From Paenibacillus radicis (ex Xue et al. 2023) (GTDB lineage Bacteria > Bacillota > Bacilli > Paenibacillales > NBRC-103111): a stretch of 64,000 nucleotides of DNA. Made by a program: the position numbers and the translations under genes. The DNA lies in assembly GCF_024722015.1 (NCBI RefSeq), contig NZ_JANQBD010000008.1:244506-308505 (forward strand). Reading direction: 5' to 3'. Below, one piece after another: positions 46,672-55,300 of the stretch. Position 1 is the stretch's first letter. Every line of letters begins with the position of its first letter. The notes below the pieces were generated by a model that saw only the letters and a program-made list of their open reading frames with translations, was not told where the DNA came from and ran no database searches.

Positions 46672-47196
46672 TCAACTCAACTCTTCCCTTTTGTATTCGC
46701 GTCTGAGCATTGACATCACTGAAAGTGATTCAAATTTCACTCCATTGAAGTAACTGTCCCGAAGTGTGCCTTCAAATATAAAACCAACTGATTCATAAAC
46801 ATAGCGTGCCCGATGGTTAAAATCTTTCACATCCAACCATACACGATGAGTGTCGGTATTCTCGAAAATCCACGTAACAATAAGCTTCATTGCTTCTTTT
46901 CCATACCCCTGACCTTTGATCTTGTTAGCTATCCGTTTTACGCAAACAGCTTTGTTTGGATCTAAGAGGCCCGTTAATATAGCGTAGCCAACTATGTCAC
47001 CCTGTTTGTTCTCGATGATTAAATGAGCTACATCTGCATTGGTTAAAGTTTCATGATGTTGTTCGAATGTCCATTGTCCAATGAATGGGGTATTATCTAA
47101 ATCTGTCTCGGTTGCTAAGACAAAGGACAAATCATTTACTTCTGTTTTACGTATGTCCAGCAGAGCAGATTGAATAACCAAAACTAATTCCCTCAT
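46672..47196 (-). CDS. GNAT acetyltransferase, RimJ/RimL type (second)
   Basis: The 174-residue protein has the GNAT motif VKRIANKIKGQGYGKEAMKL near residue 95 and VWLDVKDFNHRARYVYESVG near 135. It is clearly related in design to the neighbour at 46020 but not a recent duplicate. The start may be internal (TTG at about 47181, with GAGGG upstream). Substrate unknown. Core-like repeat sequence (ATCCGACTAACCTACCCGTT) lies at its 3' end. Confidence 0.85.
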   Translation of the reverse strand: MRELVLVIQSALLDIRKTEVNDLSFVLATETDLDNTPFIGQWTFEQHHETLTNADVAHLIIENKQGDIVGYAILTGLLDPNKAVCVKRIANKIKGQGYGKEAMKLIVTWIFENTDTHRVWLDVKDFNHRARYVYESVGFIFEGTLRDSYFNGVKFESLSVMSMLRREYKREELS

Positions 47197-47246
47197 TTCG
47201 TGATTTCCTAAAATCAGAAGTGGCTACCTCTCATCCTGCTCATTGT

Positions 47247-47450
47247 TCAATCGATATCTGTTAGCAGTTTTCCACCAACGTGATTTGCTAAAGCATAGCA
47301 TAGCTTTTTAAAATGGCTAGTGTCTACCAATGATTCATCGATTTCCGTGTTATAAAATCCAGAAATTCCATGCCGAAGCAACAAAATAAAACAGACCAAG
47401 ATATTTTGTTGAGTACATTTCAATACTAATCTACAAGGATTGTCGAGCAT
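47247..47450 (-). CDS. Doubtful small frame
   Basis: The 67-codon frame (ending LCYALANHVGGKLLTDID) matches nothing I recognise. The second half looks more protein-like than the first, so it may be the 3' end of a lost gene. It has repeat-core-like sequence on both sides, at about 47230 and 47484. Confidence 0.3.
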   Translation of the reverse strand: MLDNPCRLVLKCTQQNILVCFILLLRHGISGFYNTEIDESLVDTSHFKKLCYALANHVGGKLLTDID

Positions 47451-47729
47451 CGTTTCATAAAGAATTCGTCAAAAAGATTAAACTATCCTGCTCTTTAACT
47501 TAATTCTGACAGCCTAACGAGAGATTACCCCTCTGCAGTTTGGATTGGACGATCATGATTATTTACCTCTCACCAAAGAAGAAAGGGATCAGATCCTTTC
47601 CAAGATATGGTACCCAATAGAAACCAAGAGTAGTTTCTCATGATTTTTCTATGCGACAGGAAAATGGATAATGAATAGCGAATTTACTTCAGGCAATTTG
47701 GTTCTTAATAAATATAAAAACGCGGTCCC
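47451..47729. other. Gene-poor stretch with a plus-strand coding scrap
   Basis: A repeat core (TATCCTGCTCTTTAAC) lies at 47484-47499. From about 47524 to 47642 a plus-strand frame reads ITPLQFGLDDHDYLPLTKEE and KIWYPIETKSSFS before a stop. It has no start and no recognised family, and looks like a gene remnant. Confidence 0.4.
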
Positions 47730-47837
47730 TTATTCATGGCCATACTCCCATTGTTGTATTCCATATGTACCTTCAAAGCTAAAGCGGTGGCGTGTCTTCA
47801 TCCCCTTTAGCGCTGCGAACTGCCAATCACTCGCTTA
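47730..47837 (-). pseudogene. C-terminal scrap of an unknown gene
   Basis: A minus-strand frame reads SDWQFAALKGMKTRHRFSFE and GTYGIQQWEYGHE, ending at a stop at 47730. There is no start codon and it is cut off upstream by a stop. The composition looks coding, so I treat it as a remnant, but the family is unknown to me. Confidence 0.35.
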
Positions 47838-48194
47838 GACGGAAGTGAGGTGCGCTATTTCATTGTTTTAACGTTAGTATTCGAGTGAAACGGAACTAGG
47901 ATCACTTATTTGTTAAAAAACAGGGCATTTGGGTCTATAAGAGTCGGAATAGCGCTTCGTAGTTCCGCATCTTCATGAAATGGGATGAGTTTTCAAACAA
48001 TAGAGCATTGACGTTCCGTTAATCAGCGGAATTCATGTTAGATGATCCAAGGACATAGCATACGATGGATGAAAATGTTCATCATGAATTGAAATAAGGG
48101 GTAAGCTTCGCTCACCCCTAAACATATGCATCCATTTATTTTACCCACTTTCCATATAAGCACAGGTCCTGCGACAAATGAACGAGAATAGGCG
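47838..48194. other. Gene-poor stretch
   Basis: No gene is visible. A hairpin with AGGGGT (48097-48102) and ACCCCT (48114-48119), plus an inner AGC/GCT pair, is a likely terminator. The rest is AT-rich without clear motifs. Confidence 0.5.
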
Positions 48195-48290
48195 TTACTT
48201 CAGAAATGCCTGTATTTTCCCCAGCAGTCGGTCCAGATCGACGGGCTTCGTATCGAAGTCATCGCATTCCGAACTGCTTCTTCACATTTA
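48195..48290 (-). pseudogene. CheY-like receiver domain, C-terminal remnant
   Basis: A minus-strand frame ending at a stop at 48195 reads CDDFDTKPVDLDRLLGKIQA then FLK. This is the end of a receiver domain, with the conserved Lys-Pro of the last strand, as found at the C-termini of hybrid kinases. Upstream sequence in another frame (IIVLTYWNDEDVLLNVKKQF) looks like further debris. The phospho-Asp region is missing. Confidence 0.6.
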
Positions 48291-48333
48291 GTAATACGTC
48301 CTCGTCGTTCCAATAAGTAAGCACGATGATATA

Positions 48334-48381
48334 AAAAATCCCTTTCAGCGACCGTTTGCCAGCCTGCTGAAAGGGATTTTT
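48334..48381 (-). terminator. Terminator of the cohesin-dockerin operon
   Basis: AAAAATCCCTTTCAGC (48334-48349) pairs perfectly with GCTGAAAGGGATTTTT (48366-48381), a 16-base stem with T-run. It lies directly after the last dockerin gene on the minus strand and closes the three-gene unit. Confidence 0.85.
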
Positions 48382-48388
48382 ACATTGG

Positions 48389-50485
48389 TTATTCGATTTT
48401 ATTTGCCACTAGCTGCAGATCAAGCTCGTTGATGACGTTATCTTTATTTACATCGGCCGCTTTATGAGCTTCCCAGTTCGGACTACTGGAAGTAAGACCA
48501 AACAAGTGGGCTACAATACCGAGGTCGCCGATATCAACCTTCTGGTTTCCGTCCACATCCTCAGGAATCGTTGTGTCAGGGAGCGTTTGCCCCGAGATTG
48601 TGATTGGAGCGCTGCCTTGTACGTTCGAACCGTCCTTCGCTCTTGCGACGACCTTCACCGTCCCGTTCTTGGCAGCCTGCAGTAATCCGCTGCCGTTGAT
48701 CGTTGCTTTGTCAGTCGCCGTAACTCCATCAGCTTCAAAAACAAACCAGTCAACTGAAGCGTTCGTCGCATTGCTTGGCAGGACCGTTGCTTGAAGCTGC
48801 AAGGTTCCGCCGGCGGCAGAAATCGCTGTTCCGCCTGTAACCGTAATCGAGCTGACCGGAGTACTGGATGGAGCCCCCGAAGGCTCAGCGCTTATTGGAG
48901 TGGAATTGCCGCTTTCTCCATATGCATTACGAGATGTAATTACATAGTAATACGTTAAACCGTTCGTTACTTTCGTATCTAAATAAGTAGCAGCATAGAC
49001 ACTGGAAGCTATCGTTGTATACGAGCCCCCGGATGACATAGCGCGTTTAACGCTGTAATACGTAGCATCGGTCACTGTGTTCCATGTTAACGTTACCTGT
49101 CCGACTCCCGGAACCGCTGTTACTCCCGTCGGAGCGCTTGGAGGGGTAGCGATGGTTTGACCGGTGATGGTGACAGTCATGCTGCCCTGTACATTCGAGT
49201 CGTCTTTCGCTCTTGCTATAACTCTTACGGTGCCGTTCTTGGAAGCCTGCAGCAATCCGCTGCCTAAGATCGTCGCTTTGTCGGTTGCCGTTGTTCCGTC
49301 AGACTCATAAACATGCCAACTGACGGATGTATTCGTCGCATTGCTTGGCAGAACATTCGCCTGCATTTGCAGAGTACCGCCCAAGGTCGATATGGTGCTG
49401 CCTCCCGAAGAGCTTACCGTGATGGAGCTCACGGGGACAATTGCCGCGTGAGGCATGGCACTCTTTTCACTTGAGTTCTCACTTTCCCCATTCGCATTTA
49501 CAGCACTCACGACGTAGTAGTAGGTCGTGTTATTGCTTGCGGTCGTATCAACATGAGAGGTACCGGTAACGTTGGATACAAGCGTACTGTAAGGCCCGCC
49601 ATGCCCTGTACTGCGCTTCACCGTATAGGAGGATGCGTTTTGAACAGCCGACCAGGATAAGCTAACCTGATTATCCCCGGCTGTAGCCTGCAATCCGGTT
49701 GGAGCAGCTGGCGCTGTTTCCGGGTCCGGATTCGTGGTTGAAGAGGCTGAATCGAAAATTGTTCCACTTGCATTTACAATCTTAACTTTGTCAAATTTAA
49801 CCGTTGCATGTGTAATGGCTAAACCTACATTTAATGTTGCTGAAGCCATTGTGTTCGTATCTGTTTGTGTAGTATACGGACTATTGTATGTTACTCCATC
49901 TGCTGAGTAGGAAGCAGTGAATGTAGTACCCAACTTTTGCAGCTTCAGATATACCGGTGTTGATACACTGCTAACAGAACTACTACTGCTGTTATTATTA
50001 GCAAAACGTTTGTAATATCCTAAACTTCCCGTATTTGGCGTCGAAATCGTAGGGAAATAACTAGCTGTAAACGATGCACTTGTATTGGATACCCCGTTTT
50101 TAACCATCAAAGCAGCACGTGAATTTGAATTTATAACTGAATTATCTGGAGGTCCAGCTACCGAAACTAATCTTGCTGTTATAGTGAAATCGCCTTCAAC
50201 CGGCATATACAAGAAATATACTGTATCTCCGTTTGCAGTTCCGCTTACACTTTGCTGTTTCCCGTCTACAGCTTCAATGTCGAATTGTGTGTTACTATAG
50301 CTTGACGCCTCTTGTTTCACTATTGTGTTGCCTGTAGACGTCCCATTCATCGTCGTCGCCGTCCAGCCGGTCGGCAGTGCGCCGGCAGCCTTTGCAGCGG
50401 GAGGAACCGCCAACTGCCACGATTGCAAAGCCATGATGATCGTGAGCAGCATAGCCATTGCTTTTTTATTGATAAAACCATTCAT
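48389..50485 (-). CDS. Secreted dockerin protein with two FN3-Ig tandem units, no recognised enzyme
   Basis: From the ATG at 50485, with AGGGGGT upstream, the product is 698 residues. After a signal peptide (to about 34) comes a concanavalin-like/DUF1349-type domain (about 40-250). Then FN3 (260-345) and Ig-like BIG2-type (352-443) domains are repeated as FN3 (448-535) and Ig (543-633). A C-terminal dockerin type I (640-698) has two Ca2+ loops, DVDGNQKVDIGD and DVNKDNVINELD. No catalytic domain is recognised, so it may bring a binding or structural module to the complex. It is the third gene of the unit, 26 bases after the cohesin-SLH stop. Confidence 0.88.
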   Translation of the reverse strand: MNGFINKKAMAMLLTIIMALQSWQLAVPPAAKAAGALPTGWTATTMNGTSTGNTIVKQEASSYSNTQFDIEAVDGKQQSVSGTANGDTVYFLYMPVEGDFTITARLVSVAGPPDNSVINSNSRAALMVKNGVSNTSASFTASYFPTISTPNTGSLGYYKRFANNNSSSSSVSSVSTPVYLKLQKLGTTFTASYSADGVTYNSPYTTQTDTNTMASATLNVGLAITHATVKFDKVKIVNASGTIFDSASSTTNPDPETAPAAPTGLQATAGDNQVSLSWSAVQNASSYTVKRSTGHGGPYSTLVSNVTGTSHVDTTASNNTTYYYVVSAVNANGESENSSEKSAMPHAAIVPVSSITVSSSGGSTISTLGGTLQMQANVLPSNATNTSVSWHVYESDGTTATDKATILGSGLLQASKNGTVRVIARAKDDSNVQGSMTVTITGQTIATPPSAPTGVTAVPGVGQVTLTWNTVTDATYYSVKRAMSSGGSYTTIASSVYAATYLDTKVTNGLTYYYVITSRNAYGESGNSTPISAEPSGAPSSTPVSSITVTGGTAISAAGGTLQLQATVLPSNATNASVDWFVFEADGVTATDKATINGSGLLQAAKNGTVKVVARAKDGSNVQGSAPITISGQTLPDTTIPEDVDGNQKVDIGDLGIVAHLFGLTSSSPNWEAHKAADVNKDNVINELDLQLVANKIE

Positions 50486-50511
50486 GATCAGCATACCCCC
50501 TATGAGGTTGT

Positions 50512-52308
50512 TTAGTTAATAAACCCCGCGTATTGAAGCAGTCGTTTCAGTACAACAGCAGCCTCTGCGCGAGTCGCATTCGACGAAGGCTCGAACGACT
50601 GCGATGTTTTACCATTCATAATGCCTACTTCGATGGATTGGGAGATTGCTTCTTTTGCCCAACTGCTCATCGAGATTCCATCTGTAAAGCTCTCAACACG
50701 TTTTACATTCGCGCCTTTAGGCTTGCCAACCATTTTCATTGCGCGGCCAATCATTACAGCCATTTGCTCTCGGGTGATATTTGCGTTCGGAGCAAAGCTG
50801 CCATTATCAAGTCCTTCCACAAGGCCGGCTTTTGTTGCCGCACCTACATATCCCGCATGCCAGTCAGTAACGGCAACATCCTTAAATACCGCCGCCGATT
50901 GATCCTGAGATAAACCTAGACCCTTCACTAGCAGTGCTGCAAATTCGGCTCTTGTAATTTCCCCTTTCGGAACGAACGATTGATCCGTTCTGCCGTTGAC
51001 GACAAGCTTGGAAGCAAGAAGCTCAACATCGGCTTTCGCCCAATGACCGTTCATATCGGCAAACGTTTTGATGTGTTCAATCACGGTATAAATACTATTG
51101 CCCGGACGTTTGATCGTCGCTACAGTTACACCGCCCACATTCTCAAATGTTGTCGGAACGAAAGTAAGCTCTCCTGTGGCTGGGTTAAACAGTACCCCTG
51201 TCGCTTTGCTGCTGTCGACTGCAGAAGTTAGTTCAATTGTACGAGTTACATAGGTACCGCCAAAATTATCAACTGAAATGGACGAACTGCCGCTCTCTAC
51301 AAAAACATTGAACTTCACTACGCCTCCGAGAAGTTTCACGCCGGATTGCTGCGCATTTGTAGATACTTGATCCGCATCCTTGCCTGAGACCTTCTCAATT
51401 TGCACAACGACCTTCAAATCTTTAACATCCGCGTTCATGGACTGAGCCAGCTTCGTGAAGTCAATAGCAGAAACAGGCAGATCATACGTTGAATTACCGT
51501 ATTTGACCGATACAACCGTTTCCTTTGTTTGCTTCGATGCATCAGCCAAAGATGCTGCAGGCAGTTCTACTCGAGCTACAGGCTCATTACCTTTAACCTC
51601 GATTCCAATCCGAGTCGTGCCGCTAGCCAATTCAATCGCTTTAGTAAATGTCTCTGTGTTTACCGACACAACTACCGCTTCTTTACCGTCCGTCGTTGTC
51701 GTTTTCACAGCCTCCGAGAATTTAATATCTGCACCGCTATTGTTCTTTTCTACAGTAGGCTGATTCGTTACCGTGCTCCCTCCCGAACGCGAGCTGCCTC
51801 CCGTATTCGAAGTGCCACTACCAGCATCGATCGATGTCGAAACCGTTCGAACTGTATCCCACTTGGACTCTTGTTGTTCGGAAGATACTGCTATTAGGTT
51901 AATCAGCTTTATTTCAGCAGAACCTGAGCTAAACGGTATAAATGTAATTGTTGCAAGATCGGCATTCCCGCTTATTCCCGCTATCTTCCCCATCTTAGTA
52001 TAAGCAAAAGTTATCTTGTTTCCGCTAGCTAAAGGGGTGATTGAAAATCCCGAGCCTGAGATAGACGATTTTGCTTCTTTAAAAGAAAGCTTGCTATTGT
52101 CATACTCAATAACCGCTTCATATCCATACAAATCCGCTAAATTTTCGCCTTGCAAGGTAACCGTCATTTCCTCATTAACTCTTGATACCGATGTTGATAC
52201 CGCTAACGAGTAAGCTGAATTGACTTCAGCTCGGGACACTTCCGGTCCTATAGACAGTGAAAGAAGCATGAACATAACGAAGCATGTAATCCATATTTTG
52301 CAATTCAT
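50512..52308 (-). CDS. Cohesin-SLH cell-wall anchoring scaffold protein
   Basis: From the ATG at 52308, seven bases after a GGAAGG site, the product is 598 residues. A signal peptide is followed by one cohesin domain (about 28-160): AVSTSVSRVNEEMTVTLQGE, then VIEYDNSKLSFKEAK and ATITFIPFSSGSAEIKLIN. A Ser/Gly-rich hinge, a linker domain (about 190-410) and three C-terminal SLH domains (FADMNGHWAKADVELLASKL onward, ending TRAEAAVVLKRLL) follow. SLH domains bind pyruvylated wall polymer, while cohesins bind dockerins, so this is an anchoring scaffoldin. Both neighbours in the unit encode dockerins, which supports an assembled surface complex (inference). Confidence 0.9.
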   Translation of the reverse strand: MNCKIWITCFVMFMLLSLSIGPEVSRAEVNSAYSLAVSTSVSRVNEEMTVTLQGENLADLYGYEAVIEYDNSKLSFKEAKSSISGSGFSITPLASGNKITFAYTKMGKIAGISGNADLATITFIPFSSGSAEIKLINLIAVSSEQQESKWDTVRTVSTSIDAGSGTSNTGGSSRSGGSTVTNQPTVEKNNSGADIKFSEAVKTTTTDGKEAVVVSVNTETFTKAIELASGTTRIGIEVKGNEPVARVELPAASLADASKQTKETVVSVKYGNSTYDLPVSAIDFTKLAQSMNADVKDLKVVVQIEKVSGKDADQVSTNAQQSGVKLLGGVVKFNVFVESGSSSISVDNFGGTYVTRTIELTSAVDSSKATGVLFNPATGELTFVPTTFENVGGVTVATIKRPGNSIYTVIEHIKTFADMNGHWAKADVELLASKLVVNGRTDQSFVPKGEITRAEFAALLVKGLGLSQDQSAAVFKDVAVTDWHAGYVGAATKAGLVEGLDNGSFAPNANITREQMAVMIGRAMKMVGKPKGANVKRVESFTDGISMSSWAKEAISQSIEVGIMNGKTSQSFEPSSNATRAEAAVVLKRLLQYAGFIN

Positions 52309-52374
52309 TAATGTGCCTTCCTTTCTTAGAAAAACAGGGGGGGAGATCGCTCCCCCCACTGTTCTCTTGACTGA

Positions 52375-55300
52375 TTACGGGATAAGGTTAGCCAAATGCA
52401 CAAGATCAACAATGTTAATGACGCCATCATTGTTAAAATCCAAATGCTTTATGTCATTCCATCCCTCTTGACCGGAGGTAAGTCCATAAGCTGCTGCAAG
52501 AATGGCAAGGTCACCTACATTGACTATTTGATCGCCATTCAAATCGCCCGGTATCGTTTTAATTACCTTCTCTTTAAACGACTCCAGCGCCGCATTCAGT
52601 GTTGCTGCCGCTCCTTCTACCTGCTGCTGCGTCGAGGTTTCGTTCGACAAAACAGCCTTCGCAGAATCGATTGCGGCCTGCAATGCAGCCTTTGATCCTT
52701 GAGGGTATTGGCCTATGTTCGTTCCTTCCACAGCGGAGCTATGATAAGTTTCAGCATTTGTAATTGCTGCCTGCAATGCAGTCAAATTCACTCCATTTGC
52801 TAGCTGAACATATACAGAGGCTGCTGAAGCCTGTGTAATATCTCCGCTGCTTCCTGCAAGCTTCACGTTTAGAGCCGTGATCGTTGCCGTTGCGCTTTGG
52901 GTAAGTGTTTTTGCTTTCCAATTCAGTTGGATCAAAAGCTCATCCGTCGAAACAGCAGCTGTTTGGCCCAAACTTGCCACTATAAGACGAACTTGGCCCG
53001 GCGTATCCTGCTTCACCTGAACAATGGATAATCCAGCCTTTAAAGACTCCGCAGAGACAAACTCTAATTTGTCACTGTCGTATTGGAATGTGATGTCTTG
53101 TGCAAAAATAGCGCTTGAAACGTTGCTCAAACCGTACTTCGTATTAAAGGTTGTGCCGAATGCAACCGGCTGTACGCTAGGTAGCGATACACTCGGCGTG
53201 TTGCCAACAGGTACCGCAGGCGTTGCACTTACTTGACCCGACGGCAAGCTTTCACCATTCGCATTAACAGCTGTTACTACATAGAAGTAAGCGCTTCCGT
53301 TCGTTAAGCCTGAATCTACGTAAGATGTCAGCGTTACATTAGAAGCAATCGTTGAAAACGTACCGTTTTGGCTAGTGCTTCGCTTCACGGTATAAGACGT
53401 TGCACCTGAAGAGGCTGCCCAGGAGAGCGTAACCTTGGCATCGCCCGCTGAAGCAATGACGGAGCCTGGAGCGGATGGTGTCAGAGTTGGCGTTGGTTCA
53501 GTTGAATTGCCCCCTACAGATAAAAGTTGAGCTGTGTAAGCTTTTATTTTATTCATGAGTGCTGCATTAATGCTATACGATGCGTCATCGATCGAATTAT
53601 TAAACTCCCAAGTAAAGTCTCCCTTATTTAGGCGTCCGGCTTTTGCCGTAACCATTTGTTCAACATTACTTACGGCATCAATATTAGCTGCATTTACTCC
53701 CGTATCGACCAAGGTATCAAAGTTATTATAAGCTGTTCCACCTTTTAATGTTAGGTATGAACTGGGAACCGCTTCATTTCTTGACGATGCCAGATATGCG
53801 TCAAATGATGTTGCATTAGCCGGAGCTGTTCCTGTATTGGAATTTGCGTAAATAAGATTTCCGGGATCAACAATAATATTATTGTAGGCTTTAATCATAC
53901 CTCCAGTTTCACCGGAGAATGTGCCATTAGCAACACCATCTTTAATATCCGTTCCTTGTAAAGAAATCATCATTGGATTTTTAGCATTTCTAAAATAATT
54001 GGATTCTACAAAGATGGAACTTCCTGTTGTAGCGCCAACGCCATATTTTGCGATTCCATCATAGAAGTTATTATATACATGAATAGTTCCCGTTCTTACA
54101 CGTGGATGACGAGAGTCTGAATGATCAAACCAATTATGGTGGAAGGTTACAAAAAATTCAGATGATTCACTCAAACCAACCAGTGAAGATTTTCCGGAAT
54201 CCCAGTAGTGATTGTACGAGATTGTGATATACGTCGATGCGCCTTTAAGGTCAGTTGAACCGTCACCTTTGGCTTGGTCAGCATCTCCTCCTGCAGTTCC
54301 ATAGAAAATATCATTATTATGCAGCCAAACATTAACATTACCTGTATCAAGTGAAATGCCATCGTCAGGGAATAACATCACGCCTAAGTTTCTTATTTCT
54401 ACATTACCGGCATATCTAACCAGGAATCCCCATCCATACGCATAAGCATCGTCTCCGATACCTTCAAGCGTAACATTCATTTCGTCATAATTTGATTTAC
54501 CTTTTACTTCAAGATATCCACTGCTGTTAAGTTGCCCACTCATGTCAGAAGCTGTAACTTTTCCAATGAATCGGAATGCAAGTGGCGTTTTATCATAGCC
54601 TTTTTGTCTTAGTTTTAAAATTTCACCTATACCAACGCCTTTTGTTACAGCACCTTTGCTGCTGGTTATTACATCAAGGGTAACTGTTTTTGCAGTCGCA
54701 GATGTTACATAAAGAACTTGAGCGCCACTCTTCAGTGTACCATCGTTATTATAAGCACCTGAACCCGTTTTAAATGGTGAGCTTGCTGAAAAAGCAAATC
54801 CAGATCTGTCATGCTTCGCTACGGATAGTATATCGGAAACAGCACTTGCTCTTGAACCATCTGGCAGTACCGCTTCAACTTTCATTACATAATCTCCAGC
54901 TGCAAGCCCAGTAGCGTCAGCTCTCCAATATGCAGCGTATCTGCGGATTAATTGAGTATCAATTTGTACATATTGTGAATCCGATGCACTTACAGGTTTA
55001 ACGTATACATTATAGCCCTGAGCATTGCTTACAGGCGCCCATTCCACATAGGCCGTTTCAAACCAACCTCCATTCTTGGATAATGTAGGACTAAAAGCAT
55101 CCAGCGGTACAGGAGCAACGGAGACAGCAGCTGAATTTACACTCTCACCGTCGATGTTGACAGCCGTTACAACGTAGTAATAAGTCGTACCATTAGTCAA
55201 GCCGGTATTCGTGTAGTTAGTCGCTGTCACGCCTGTAGCCACAGCCGTAAAGTTCTGGCCGTCCGTACTCCGCTTCACATTGTAGCTGGTCGCTCCGTTT

